The translations under genes were made by a program, and so were the position numbers. Below are positions 9,140 to 18,105 of a DNA stretch of 64,000 bases, one piece after another (positions within the stretch are counted from its first letter, which is position 1; every line of letters starts with the position of its first letter). The notes under the pieces were generated by a model, which saw nothing but the letters and a program-made list of their open reading frames with translations, made no database searches and was not told the origin of the DNA. The DNA comes from Scytonema hofmannii PCC 7110. GTDB lineage: Bacteria; Cyanobacteriota; Cyanobacteriia; Cyanobacteriales; Nostocaceae. Location of the stretch: the NCBI RefSeq assembly GCF_000346485.2, contig NZ_KQ976354.1, positions 2,793,421 through 2,857,420 on the forward strand, given 5' to 3'.

Positions 9140-9589
9140 TTATCCCTTGTCTGAAGATGGACTAGTAGAAAAATCACCGATTGGCTTAACGACAACACTG
9201 CTTTCTGATGCTGCAACGGATTGGCGATCGTCAACTGTAACCACTGGTAAACTTAAGTGCTGCGCCAGTGCAACATACAACGAGTCGTAGACTGCAAGTT
9301 GATAAGCTAAACCAATCTGCAACGCACTTGGCAAAAGATGACTAACCGATTCGACTTGAAACGGTAAACGTAATAATTCCTGAATAATTTGTTCTGCATT
9401 TGTTGGAGGCAATCCATAAAACCGAACTTGTTTCCAAACAACGTTAGTACATTCCAACAAACAAAACTCAGGAATATGCAGCTTGTCTACTTCATACATT
9501 CGAGCTACTAAACTCCTGGCTTCTGGTGTTTGCTCTTGGACAATTGCGTACTGAATGACTACACTAGCATCAACAACATAAGCAGCCAT
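9140..9589 (-). CDS. PIN-domain toxin (VapC-like ribonuclease)
   Basis: A 149-aa PIN-domain protein starting at MAAYVVDASV. The acidic residues expected for a PIN active site are present: Asp7 (VVDASV), Glu46 (LLECTN), Asp102 (AVYDSLYVALA) and Asp120 (VTVDDR). VapC toxins are Mg-dependent RNases held inactive by the upstream partner. The start codon overlaps the stop of the preceding 70-aa gene by one base (TAATG), a classical coupling arrangement. The open frame extends upstream to 9652 but that part lies inside the antitoxin gene in another frame. Confidence 0.85.
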   Translation of the reverse strand: MAAYVVDASVVIQYAIVQEQTPEARSLVARMYEVDKLHIPEFCLLECTNVVWKQVRFYGLPPTNAEQIIQELLRLPFQVESVSHLLPSALQIGLAYQLAVYDSLYVALAQHLSLPVVTVDDRQSVAASESSVVVKPIGDFSTSPSSDKG

Positions 9590-9801
9590 TATTGTTCGCG
9601 AGCCTCTCGCAACAGTTCCAGAGTTGTGGGTGAACCAGGTGGTGGTGTCCAACGAATACGATCCATCGTTGTTAAGACTTCTTCGACAGAGCGTTCATCT
9701 TGTCTGAAGTGCTGTCTCCGCTTTAGCTGTTCATCAACAATCTCACGGACAAATTCCTTAAGCGTCTCAATTGTCATTTCTGAAACTTGGCGATCGGTCA
9801 T
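9589..9801 (-). CDS. Antitoxin partner of the PIN toxin
   Basis: A 70-aa acidic-basic protein. The N-terminal 30 residues (MTIETLKEFVREIVDEQLKR) are strongly helical, and the C-terminal part is Pro-rich (RWTPPPGSPTTLELLREAREQ), as in antitoxins that thread through the toxin. AAGGAG precedes the ATG. It is translationally coupled to the PIN toxin and presumably neutralises it and represses the operon. I do not recognise a named DNA-binding fold, so its assignment rests mainly on position. Confidence 0.75.
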   Translation of the reverse strand: MTDRQVSEMTIETLKEFVREIVDEQLKRRQHFRQDERSVEEVLTTMDRIRWTPPPGSPTTLELLREAREQ

Positions 9802-9854
9802 ACCAAACTCCTTAAAAGTTTTTTTTGCACCTCTATTTGTCTTCTATTATCTTA

Positions 9855-10030
9855 GAGGATGTTTGAAAAGTCATGATTGATGTATCAAATAATTTTTACC
9901 CCACCCTAACCCGTACCGATGGATTGGGGAGGGAACTGGATTTCTCTTAATTTCCCCCCAATACATCGGGGGGACTAAGGGGGGTAGTAATGTGATGAAA
10001 ATGACAGTCAACCACTTTTCAAACATCCTC
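9855..10030. mobile_element. MITE, 176 bp, with TTA target duplication
   Basis: Perfect 17-bp terminal inverted repeats (GAGGATGTTTGAAAAGT) end at 9855 and 10030 and are flanked on both sides by TTA (9852-9854, 10031-10033). The interior has a second inverted motif (CCGATG near 9917 and CATCGG near 9964) inside C/G-rich runs. There is no transposase. An apparent 68-aa frame across it is a by-product. It sits just upstream of the toxin-antitoxin operon. Confidence 0.8.
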
Positions 10031-10298
10031 TTAAAAAGATTATAAAAAGCATAAAAAACAGCACGGTTAGAGAACATTGAAAACAGTATGAATTTATACT
10101 TTTTTTTGGATAAGTTCAGAATCGCGGCTATACAGACAAAACCTTACGGTCTCCACTTTCTACTCCCTATTCCCGACTCCCCACTCCCCACTCCCGAATG
10201 TACGACTTTGGATGAGTTCTACAGAGTAGACGTTAATGATACGCTCTTCATATAAGGTAGTAATAAGTAGTGTTGCCTACATTAAGGAGGGTCTACCC

Positions 10299-10520
10299 AT
10301 GTACTTTTTATTAGAAACAGCAGCTCAAGCAGCAGCAGAAGCAAAAGACCCATATCAGTTTCCTTGGGCTTTTACAGCAGTCTACGTAATTGGCTTTATT
10401 GCTGCTGTGACAATTGGTTCAATTGCTTGGTATAACTCCAAGCGTCCTGTTGGTTGGGAAAGCAAAGATCGTCCAGACTTTGTACCTAAGGTAGATAAAG
10501 ACCCAACACCTGGTGTATAG
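10299..10520 (+). CDS. Photosystem II assembly protein, likely Psb35
   Basis: A 73-aa protein with one transmembrane helix (FTAVYVIGFIAAVTIGSIAW, about 23-42) and a conserved cytoplasmic-looking tail (YNSKRPVGWESKDRPDFVPK). This resembles the cyanobacterial Psb35 family (Synechocystis Ssl2148), reported to stabilise the CP47 assembly module with high-light-inducible proteins. The name is from memory of that family and is moderately secure. The start is fixed by a strong AAGGAGG eight bases before the ATG; the upstream in-frame ATG at 10236 lacks this. It is monocistronic and followed by heptamer repeats. Confidence 0.6.
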   Translation: MYFLLETAAQAAAEAKDPYQFPWAFTAVYVIGFIAAVTIGSIAWYNSKRPVGWESKDRPDFVPKVDKDPTPGV

Positions 10521-10528
10521 TCAATCAT

Positions 10529-10607
10529 TTGTCATTGGTCATTGGTCATTTGACCAGTGACCAGTGACCAGTGACCAGTGACCAGTGACCAGTGACCAGT
10601 GACCAAT
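10529..10607. repeat. TGACCAG/TTGGTCA heptamer arrays
   Basis: Seven or more copies of the TGACCAG heptamer (10551-10604), preceded by its near-complement (CATTGGTCATTGGTCAT), lie between the Psb35-like gene and the convergent TerB-like gene. The two orientations together could fold into a hairpin that separates the genes. Confidence 0.85.
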
Positions 10608-10616
10608 GCTCAATCT

Positions 10617-11042
10617 TCAATTTTGAACATCAACCCAACGGCGGTAAAGTTTCTGAATTTGTTTAAGAACATTATGATACCCGTGCTGAGTTGAATCGTT
10701 GGTGTCGGATAGTTCTTGTAATTTTGTCAACAGTTTTGCTTCTTCTGTTGCGACTTCACCATCACTGTAAATCAATCCGCCGATCGCCTCAATCAAGTTT
10801 TGGCATTCTTCTTGAGTGGGACGCTCTCCCAAATACTCCTTCAACCAATCATAAAACTGTTCTGGTTGCACGGAGACCAACTCGTATAACCAAGGTTGAA
10901 TTTCTGGATCGTCAGCAACTCCTTTCTCTTGAGCCACTTTACGAAGATATAGCCTCTCTTCTGGTTGGATTTTGCCATCAATCCAAGCCGCCCCAATCAG
11001 GATTTTGACCAAGTTTTTCACGCTACTAGAATCACCAACCAT
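10617..11042 (-). CDS. TerB-like domain protein
   Basis: A 141-aa cytoplasmic, largely helical protein. Two related acidic motifs, AAWIDGKIQPEERLYL (about 18-33) and GLIYSDGEVATEEAKLL (about 88-104), match the TerB (tellurite resistance B-like) fold, where such Asp/Glu loops bind metal. Stand-alone TerB proteins are common in cyanobacteria and no biochemical role is established; tellurite resistance should not be assumed. It lies 38 bp downstream of rsmB on the same strand and is probably its operon partner read after it. Confidence 0.75.
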   Translation of the reverse strand: MVGDSSSVKNLVKILIGAAWIDGKIQPEERLYLRKVAQEKGVADDPEIQPWLYELVSVQPEQFYDWLKEYLGERPTQEECQNLIEAIGGLIYSDGEVATEEAKLLTKLQELSDTNDSTQHGYHNVLKQIQKLYRRWVDVQN

Positions 11043-11080
11043 GGGTAAATCCTCCGGTAGTTCAATTTACATATTCTCTC

Positions 11081-12487
11081 TTAATTCCTGATTTTTCTTA
11101 AGCGCACCATAAAAAAGCCATCCATATCTTGTTGGTGGGGTAAAACTTTAATCCAACCCTTTGGAGTCGAGTAAGGACGGGCGAGTGAATCAATACCAGG
11201 GGGTTCAATTTCCCAATTTGGATAATCTGCGAGAAATGACTCAATAATATTTTCATTTTCTTTAGGATGCAGCGTACAAGTTGAGTAAACAAGTACCCCA
11301 TCTGGCTTGACAAAAGTAGAGCAATGTGCTAAAAGTTGTTTTTGCAGCACGGAAAGTTCTTCGACAGTTTCCGGTATTTGCCGCCAACGAGCATCAGCAT
11401 GGCGGTGCAGTGTTCCCAAGCCAGAACAGGGTGCATCTAGAAGTACCCGATGAGCGGTGTTTTGAAACTCAGCAAAGTTACGGGTGCTGTCACCAATAAG
11501 AATTTGAATAGATTGTAAACAAAGGCGTTGAATATTTTCTTTAAGTTTTTTCAGACGAGAGGGAGTGAGATCGCAAGCAAAAATTTTCCCCTTATCCCCC
11601 ATCAACTCTGCCATGTGGGTTGTTTTACCACCAGGTGCAGCACAAACATCAATAATTGTCTCACCAGGTTGAGGGTCAAGTAAATGACTGACGAGTTGGG
11701 CGCTACTATCTTGTACAGTCCACCAACCTTGGTTATAACCGGGTAGATTTTGAATAAGACCAGCGTTACTCAACAATCGTAAAGCCTGAGGTAAGTGATG
11801 AACGTGTTGAAACGAAACACCAGCAGATTGTAATCCCGCCTCCACCTCTTCCATAGAAATCCGCAACAAGTTAACCCTCAAATCAATTGCTGGAGTTTTA
11901 TTCATCCACATACACAATTGCTCTGTTTCAGCCAAACCAAATTGTTCTACCCACACTTGAACAATCCAGTCAGGAAAGCTGTGTAAAATACCCAAACGTT
12001 CTATTTTGGATTTTGGATTTTGGATTTTGGATTTTGGATTGGGGATTGGAAAATCCTCCCCCCTTTCCCCCTCTCTCCCTTTCCCCCCCTCCTTTTCTTC
12101 CCCACTCATTCTGATATACTGGCGCAGTAAACCGTTAACAACACCAGTTAAACCTGAAAAACCGTTTTCTTTGGCTAACTCAACTGTGGTATTGACAGCT
12201 GCACTCACAGGAATCCGTTCTTGATACTGTAATTGGTACAAACCTAAATGCAGAATAGTGCGGAGGTCTTTTGGCTGTTGGTGGGATTTCTTTTTACCAA
12301 GTTGGTCTATGATGGCATCAAGGGTGCGCTGTCTTCTCGTGCAGCCGTACACCAATTCCGTTACAAGACGGCGATCTACGTCAAGTAAATTAACTTTTCG
12401 CAATGCGCGATCTAGAGCAACATCAACATAAGCCCCTTTATGAATCTCTCGCAGGGCAGTAAATGCTAATTGACGTGGGGAAATCAT
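11081..12487 (-). CDS. rsmB: 16S rRNA m5C967 methyltransferase
   Basis: RsmB (Sun/Fmu), 468 aa, methylates C967 of 16S rRNA using SAM. The N-terminal NusB-like RNA-binding domain (about 1-130) starts SPRQLAFTALREIHKGAYVD. The catalytic domain has IIDVCAAPGGKTTHMAEL (SAM motif I), DAPCSGLGTLHRHADARW (motif IV Cys) and YSTCTLHPKENE (catalytic Cys region). Between the domains an in-frame insert of about 38 residues, rich in Lys, Glu, Gly and repeated NPKSKIQ, is encoded by intergenic-type repeats (about 11998-12110). The insert falls in the interdomain linker, so activity may survive. The TerB-like gene follows. Confidence 0.93.
   Translation of the reverse strand: MISPRQLAFTALREIHKGAYVDVALDRALRKVNLLDVDRRLVTELVYGCTRRQRTLDAIIDQLGKKKSHQQPKDLRTILHLGLYQLQYQERIPVSAAVNTTVELAKENGFSGLTGVVNGLLRQYIRMSGEEKEGGKGREGERGEDFPIPNPKSKIQNPKSKIERLGILHSFPDWIVQVWVEQFGLAETEQLCMWMNKTPAIDLRVNLLRISMEEVEAGLQSAGVSFQHVHHLPQALRLLSNAGLIQNLPGYNQGWWTVQDSSAQLVSHLLDPQPGETIIDVCAAPGGKTTHMAELMGDKGKIFACDLTPSRLKKLKENIQRLCLQSIQILIGDSTRNFAEFQNTAHRVLLDAPCSGLGTLHRHADARWRQIPETVEELSVLQKQLLAHCSTFVKPDGVLVYSTCTLHPKENENIIESFLADYPNWEIEPPGIDSLARPYSTPKGWIKVLPHQQDMDGFFMVRLRKIRN
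11998..12110. repeat. Repeat insertion inside rsmB
   Basis: TTGGATTTTGGATTT units followed by a pyrimidine-rich CCCTTTCCCCC tract, both typical of intergenic DNA here, lie within rsmB without breaking its frame. On the coding strand they encode the KIQNPKSKIQ-type linker and the Glu/Gly/Lys-rich stretch. Confidence 0.85.
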
Positions 12488-12543
12488 GGGAACTAGAATT
12501 ATAGGACAGGCTAGAAGCCCATCCTACAAGAGAAAGTTTAACC

Positions 12544-13992
12544 CTAACCAAGAATTATGCTATCAACTTGAACAAGTTCAAACTCACAAGCTCTAGAAGT
12601 AGGTTCTACAGAGAATGGTTCAAAAGTTACAAGTGGTAAAAGTGTAGGATTTTGCAATAATTCTTTTGCAAGCAAGAATCCAGCAATTGTCCAAGTTTGA
12701 TATTTTCTCGCTTGTTTCCCAATTAGCCGACCTTTCTTACCGTCATAATACTCTGGCCATTCATCATAATGCAGCCTTGCTTGTGCAATTTCAAGAGCTC
12801 TATTTGCGAGTTCCGGTCTATTTGTTTTCACAGATGCTGCTGATAACAACCATAATAAAACAGGCCAACTGCCGCCATTATGATAAGACCAGGGTATGTT
12901 TTTGGGGTCACATCCAGTCACAATCTTATACTCTTCGTCTTTTAAAGCAGGGAAACAAATTTTCACCGGCATATCTCCTATTAAGTCCTCCCAACGTTCG
13001 TCGAAGAGATTCATGATGGCTTGTGATTGTTCTTCACTCGCAAGATCTGAGATGACAGCCACTAAATTTCCTAGAGTAAAGAAGCGAGTATCTAGCTGAG
13101 ACGGTCCAACATTACCAACAAGATAACCACCTTTTCTTGGCAACCACTTGTCCAACTCATAGTATGGCAGAGAATCAGCATAGATATTGAAGAGGTTTAC
13201 TGCTCCTTTGCCGTACTCTTCACTCTTGAAGCGATAAATTTTGTTCAAGCAAGTCAAATCCATCCAATAATGCTGGCGGATGTGAGCGCGTAAGAGTGGT
13301 AAGCGGTTATCAATAGCTTCCACAATATCTTCATTACCTTGGCAAATCAGGAGTTCTCTTGCTGAACGTAATGCAGCAAAAAATAAAGCCTGAATTTCCA
13401 AAGGATGACCGTAAATACCCATACGACGGTCTATCATACAAGCACCGTCTGGAACCAATAAGGTTGGGTACATATCAAACCTTGTTGCCAAGCACAGTTC
13501 CATAATTAACCGGATACCGTGTTGAAATTCAGGTTGATAAGCTAAAGAAAAATCTTTTGTAGCCACTACATAAGCACGTAATAAAATCACCCACCAGAGG
13601 CAAGAATCTACTGGTGTGACTCGAGCAATAGCATGTTCGCCAAAATCGGGTTCTAAATATTCTTCTCCATCCTCAGAGACAACTTTGAAGCTAGCTGGCA
13701 TCAGCCCCCGACCAGGCTTATAAGCATTTAATTGCCTTTGCTTGGGCTGCAACTTTAAAGTTTCTTCTAAAAAATTACGAACAATATCTGTTCTTCCTTT
13801 AGTCAGAAAAATTAGAGCTGATGAGACAAAATCGCGAACAAAACATTGGTCATAATTTAACGCTACTACTGAGCTATCGTAGGCAGCTACTGTCCCTACA
13901 GGACGCCCTTTATAGTAAAGAATGGAATTTTCTAACGCTTTCCAAGCCTCTTTCTCTATGTTTTCAATTGGAACAAAGTCATCTAAATACAT
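12544..13992 (-). CDS. Alkaline/neutral invertase, GH100
   Basis: A 482-aa cytosolic glycoside hydrolase of family 100, which hydrolyses sucrose to glucose and fructose. Recognisable blocks are [18 protein letters not shown] (about 46-63), [11 protein letters not shown] (about 98-108), [19 protein letters not shown] (about 126-144), [18 protein letters not shown] and [18 protein letters not shown] near 365. Length matches the Anabaena enzymes InvA and InvB; I cannot say which paralogue this is. No signal peptide. In heterocystous species such invertases feed vegetative-cell-derived sucrose into nitrogen-fixing cells, a role known for relatives and only inferred here. A 1.8 kb gene-free region lies upstream. 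Confidence 0.9.
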   Translation of the reverse strand: MYLDDFVPIENIEKEAWKALENSILYYKGRPVGTVAAYDSSVVALNYDQCFVRDFVSSALIFLTKGRTDIVRNFLEETLKLQPKQRQLNAYKPGRGLMPASFKVVSEDGEEYLEPDFGEHAIARVTPVDSCLWWVILLRAYVVATKDFSLAYQPEFQHGIRLIMELCLATRFDMYPTLLVPDGACMIDRRMGIYGHPLEIQALFFAALRSARELLICQGNEDIVEAIDNRLPLLRAHIRQHYWMDLTCLNKIYRFKSEEYGKGAVNLFNIYADSLPYYELDKWLPRKGGYLVGNVGPSQLDTRFFTLGNLVAVISDLASEEQSQAIMNLFDERWEDLIGDMPVKICFPALKDEEYKIVTGCDPKNIPWSYHNGGSWPVLLWLLSAASVKTNRPELANRALEIAQARLHYDEWPEYYDGKKGRLIGKQARKYQTWTIAGFLLAKELLQNPTLLPLVTFEPFSVEPTSRACEFELVQVDSIILG

Positions 13993-15458
13993 TGCGAGAA
14001 CAACTCCGTTGGTTTAGTAAATGAGTAGTTTGAGGTATTATGGTATCTACTACTATTTAGATCATAACAATGATGATTTTTTCAATAGCAAATACAACAA
14101 TCTGCTGAGGATTAATAGCAGCAGTAACAGCTTAAATTACTGCTCTTTTGGCAGTATAATTGACAGTTTTTTGCTTTTTTAAATAAGCTTCCTGTTAGTT
14201 AAAGCTGTTTTTTCATATCAAACGATCGCAGAAAACTTAGTTATCAATGATATATTGTTACGTTCAAACGTTAGAAACATTTTTTACTTAACAAAAACAT
14301 ACCTTAAAGGATATGCAATCATTGAATGAATTAGGGTATTTATTTAAGTAAAATTACTTAAATAGATAAAGTTTATTGAGAACTAGAATGAAATAATATG
14401 TCCATGCCTATAGATAAGAATCTATAACGAATTTTTGTAGGATGCAATATGATTTTTAAAGTTCATAACTCTTCGGGCTGAAAAAAATACATATTTTACC
14501 TCAAATATCTTGAATTAGGGATTTTAGGGACTAAGATAGTTCTATTTATTTTCGCCTAACTGCTTCTTTCCTAATTGGAGATTACTTGTTAACAGAGATC
14601 TGTTTTTTCTGTCAAAAGTTCATTGCTAACAGTGGATGATTTGCTGATACTTCAGCATCACTGTTAATTTTGAGGCTTTCCTTCAACTACAACTGCAAAA
14701 CCCACCAACAGTTATCTGTAGGCAAAATTGCAATAATGACAACAATTGATGGAGGTTAAACAAGATAACACAGTTTTGAGTGTAGATGTTACCTGCAAAG
14801 CTCGGTAGCAGGTAAACATATTTATCGTTCTTTTCAAAGATATTGCGATGGGAGTTCATCTCTTCCACCATAAAGATAGAAGAAACCCATTGTACAGCTT
14901 TTCTTAAATACAAAATGTGATATTGAAGCCGACAGCTAAATCGTGAATTGTGCTATCCAACCAATGTTTGGGTAGAAGTAGTACAAGCGCTCTTTCGACT
15001 TTGGCTATGCAACATTTTGGTAATGGAGAATAAAAACTGTAGCTAACTACACAGATTTTACACCAGATGCACCTGTTGGGCTATATCAACAATATAAATT
15101 TTTAACAATTCTCAGTAGTCTACTAGTAAATTTATACATTGAGTATAGTTGACGATCTCTGTAATACCTCAGTCATAATCCAGTAAATATTCCGGATTTC
15201 TGTTAAAGTTTTTGTAGAATATGATATTAAATTTTTTAGATCTACACAATCAAGAAGATTTAAAGTCCGATTTTACTTTCAAATCTTCCTTTTGTTCTTT
15301 AACCAGGCGTCATAAGACTCTCGGTTAATATGTAGAATAAATAATATTTTTGTTACACTCAACAGCGAGCGAAAGCTTAGGTATGGAGAGTGTAGATTAT
15401 TTGTATTAGTAACAGTATATAGGACTCTTATTTGATTTATAAAGCTTGTGTGCGGCAT

Positions 15459-15510
15459 AGCCCTACCTACAATACTGAAATTTTTGCATAAATCATTTAT
15501 GATTCTTATA
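15459..15510. repeat. Dispersed repeat with CATAAATCATTTATG palindrome
   Basis: AGCCCTACCTAC, a 15-base spacer and CATAAATCATTTATGATTC followed by a TATA end. The same arrangement occurs in inverse orientation at 38005-38051, directly outside the mobile element there. Confidence 0.7.
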
Positions 15511-15683
15511 TATAGAGGAATTCTTCTATAAAAAAGTCGTAAAAGTAAGAAGATTAATTTATTTTTTTAGAATGAATTAACTTAACTAACCTACATTTGT
15601 ATTTATTACATTAAAATGTGTGATAAGTAGGTTGGCAAGAAAACATACAACTATGTAATGAAATGTAAAATCTCTATATTCGA

Positions 15684-15723
15684 TTCGTAGTTGCGCCGAT
15701 CGCGAAGACAGCGCAACTACGAA
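15684..15723. repeat. Hairpin with 13-bp perfect arms
   Basis: TTCGTAGTTGCGC and its exact complement flank a 14-base loop containing CGATCGCG. A related hairpin (GGTTTGTAGTTGCG arms) lies at 24086-24127 after the BciB gene, so this is a dispersed palindromic repeat. Confidence 0.75.
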
Positions 15724-15819
15724 CCAGTAACGCTTGTTTGCGCTAACTTACTTAAAAATGTATAAAACCATAGCAGTTCGATTTGTCAAATTCACAAAAA
15801 GATTGCAAAAGTCAAATCC

Positions 15820-16920
15820 ATGTTAAAAACTTCTCTGGCTGAAAAAACTTACTCTGTAGAAAATTTACTCAACCTGTGGTTGCAGCGTTTTACACTTCAT
15901 AAATTTTCTCTATCCATAACAAATACACTAGCTTATGATGATTTATTAAAAGCTAATTCATTAAAAGGTAGAGCCATTACAGCCGCAAAGCTAAAGGATA
16001 CAGTATTAGATGTCAACTGCCAAATGGCATGGATTCAAACAAAAGATCTTTATGGTTATATTCCTAACATTCTGGATTTAAATGAAGCGAGGCGAATAAC
16101 TCAATTTGCCTTTCGCGTATACCGGAAATTACTAGAGGTTTATCAACAACATTCTATAGATGAGACTGTACATACAGCAGAACAGAAAACCTCTCTACCC
16201 ATATGGGGAATAGCAGAACTGGAACAGTTATTATACGAACTAGAACCAATATTAATGGTCTTTCAGGAACAACATGTAATATCCAAAGACTGGCGTGCGC
16301 TTGGTTTTATGACTTCGCAGTTGAACTTCAGCAACCAGTTAATCTTAAAAAGACTTGCACCAGCCGAAAAAGTTCTGCTGACTCCCTACCTCAAGTTTGT
16401 TGAAGAACAAGTTGCAATGCCTTGGCAAAGAGTTTGTAATTCTGCAGCCCAACACGAGCAAAACTCACCGATGATAGCACTTGTTGAACAAATGCTACCT
16501 GAATCTGAGAACGTGGCTCGAACTGTTTACCGCCGACTAACTGAATTATTGCCTAACTATCAAAGCCGTAGGGGTGCGTTAACACATCCAGGAATTACGC
16601 ACTCCTGTCTTCGCGACATGAATATGTTCCAAGCCTACCTCTGGCTGTGTTTGTTAGAAAGAAGTGTTGCACCGATGAAACATGAACTCCTTCCTTTATG
16701 CGTGATGGTTGTTCAAGGTGTAGAAATTCCCTGGGAGTTGACAGAACAATGGTGTCAAATTCTGGGAGAAGAAATTGCCAGCCGTATTCAGCCAGAACAA
16801 AGAGATATCCTAAGACCTTACACTCAAGCACTGCAGCAAATATTTTTTGAGGAACGCGAGCGTTTGCGTTTTCCATTGGCAATAGAAGTTGACGCAGCTG
16901 ATTCCCCAGTATCCAACTGA
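15820..16920 (+). CDS. Conserved hypothetical, 366 aa
   Basis: Not recognised. The protein is soluble and rich in helices, without a signal peptide, membrane segment or obvious catalytic motif. Parts that look conserved are ARRITQFAFRVYRKLLEVYQ (about 90-109), the DWRALGFMTSQLNFSNQLIL segment (about 162-181), and ALTHPGITHSCLRDMNMFQ near 255-273. Codon use resembles the neighbours, so it appears to be a real gene. The start ATG has no clear ribosome site. It converges with the 240-aa gene, only 11 bp apart. Confidence 0.65.
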   Translation: MLKTSLAEKTYSVENLLNLWLQRFTLHKFSLSITNTLAYDDLLKANSLKGRAITAAKLKDTVLDVNCQMAWIQTKDLYGYIPNILDLNEARRITQFAFRVYRKLLEVYQQHSIDETVHTAEQKTSLPIWGIAELEQLLYELEPILMVFQEQHVISKDWRALGFMTSQLNFSNQLILKRLAPAEKVLLTPYLKFVEEQVAMPWQRVCNSAAQHEQNSPMIALVEQMLPESENVARTVYRRLTELLPNYQSRRGALTHPGITHSCLRDMNMFQAYLWLCLLERSVAPMKHELLPLCVMVVQGVEIPWELTEQWCQILGEEIASRIQPEQRDILRPYTQALQQIFFEERERLRFPLAIEVDAADSPVSN

Positions 16921-16931
16921 ACGCTACCGCA

Positions 16932-17654
16932 CTAAGAAAAGATAGTTTTTCCATCAAAGCGCAACAAGGTCGATCTCACACTCGGCGCTAGAGATTTGAA
17001 GATTTCAGCAGTGTTACGGGGAATAAAAACTTTCGAGAACATGATAATCACAAACAGATTACCCGAAGGCAACAGACCACCAAAACCCAGTACAGACTTG
17101 ATGTTAAATGGAATCACAAATGACTCCTGGGCCGGAATGTAGGGACTGCCTTTTGCTACAGGCACATAAAATACGTTAAGTTTTTTTTCCTCAGAACCTA
17201 CCATAAGTTGGCGATCGGAATTGACGATCATACTGACATCCAAGCCAAACTGTTTGAGCAGTTGTGAAATCATCGGAAACTGTGCAACTACATCTTCGCT
17301 TACCAAGGGGATAATTTGATGTCCAACGGATCTGTACCTTGAATTCCATTCCGGTTTGTCACCAACTGTTGCCAACATAGTCAAACACTTCATGGTATCA
17401 GATGGAGTATAACCCAACACGTTACGGACAGACTCGCTCAGTTTCGCATCAAGATCCTGAAAAGAATGGGTTTTAAAGCAGCGAATGAGGGCGCAAACAG
17501 GAGTACTAGTTTGCTTGTCAATCAGATATTCGTAGAAATACTTAACAATTCTGTTACTGGCAGACTCCATACTTTCCACCCCCAAGCCGAGCTGGCATAG
17601 ATCCAATCCAAATTCCACCATATCTGTAAATGTAAAGTTTGTTAGGTCAGGCAT
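16932..17654 (-). CDS. Stand-alone sensor-like domain protein
   Basis: A 240-aa soluble protein without a named domain I can give. From memory, the arrangement (PSDTMKCLTMLATVGDKPEW, then HQIIPLVSEDVVAQFPMISQ, NVFYVPVAKGSPYIPAQESF and the near-terminal GFGGLLPSGNLFVIIMFSKV) resembles a region found N-terminal to PAS and histidine-kinase modules in cyanobacteria and myxobacteria. Here it has no output domain, so it may sense a signal for a separate partner. That is inference. Start at ATG 17654 gives MPDLTNFTFTDMVEFGLDLC. No operon partner is on its strand. Confidence 0.6.
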   Translation of the reverse strand: MPDLTNFTFTDMVEFGLDLCQLGLGVESMESASNRIVKYFYEYLIDKQTSTPVCALIRCFKTHSFQDLDAKLSESVRNVLGYTPSDTMKCLTMLATVGDKPEWNSRYRSVGHQIIPLVSEDVVAQFPMISQLLKQFGLDVSMIVNSDRQLMVGSEEKKLNVFYVPVAKGSPYIPAQESFVIPFNIKSVLGFGGLLPSGNLFVIIMFSKVFIPRNTAEIFKSLAPSVRSTLLRFDGKTIFS

Positions 17655-17922
17655 CTAACTACATTCCTTATATTCCTAGAGAAAAAATAATTAACTTTGT
17701 TGGGAGTGTCATTCGCTTTACAGCTAATACCTTCAACAGAAGAAAATTAGCAGTCATTTAGCAGCACTACTGGTATAACAAAGTAGTAACAGTAAGACTT
17801 ACAACTGAAGTTTCAGCTATCAGGAGATTGTTTGCTTGAATATTGGAGAGAAGAACTGGGAGTATGGGAGAAGAGGGCTAGCGATCGCAAGAGGGGGAAA
17901 CTTCGCCTCAGATTAATTATTA

Positions 17923-18105
17923 TTACCGATGAACATTATAAGTATTCTTGGTGAGAAAGTAAACGGTAGCGATGTATTGACAGGCACATTCTTTTATTTT
18001 GTCGATATTTAATTGCTGACGAAATTCTTTATAAGCTTTTATGTGATTTTTACATCTTAGTCGAAACTCGCATTTATCAAGATCGATCTGCTTATCGACA
18101 TTCAC
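17923..18105 (-). CDS. Small hypothetical ORF, doubtful
   Basis: Sixty codons overlapping the end of the haemagglutinin-type gene by 14 bases. It is Lys- and Cys-containing (CEFRLRCKNHIKAYKEF) with no signal peptide or known domain. It could be a small real gene, a remnant, or chance. The surrounding 17655-17922 stretch shows nothing else beyond a G-rich repeat and one HIP1 site. Confidence 0.25.
   Translation of the reverse strand: MNVDKQIDLDKCEFRLRCKNHIKAYKEFRQQLNIDKIKECACQYIATVYFLTKNTYNVHR

Larger units (their letters stand above)
13993..15819. other. 1.8 kb gene-free region
   Basis: AT-rich DNA between two divergent genes, without a supportable ORF; a 76-aa frame near 14700 has no coding character. 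It holds a hairpin at 15684-15723 and a dispersed repeat at 15459-15510. No tRNA or known RNA fold was recognised. It must contain the promoters of both flanking genes. Confidence 0.6.

Noticed and set aside
9871-10077. 68-aa protein on the minus strand
   Set aside because: It spans a MITE and its composition is that of the element's inverted repeats.
10617-11042. Tellurite resistance determinant
   Set aside because: TerB-like domains are widespread and no other ter genes are present, so resistance is not supported.
14683-14913. 76-aa ORF in the long gap
   Set aside because: No ribosome site, no domain and no coding-like composition.
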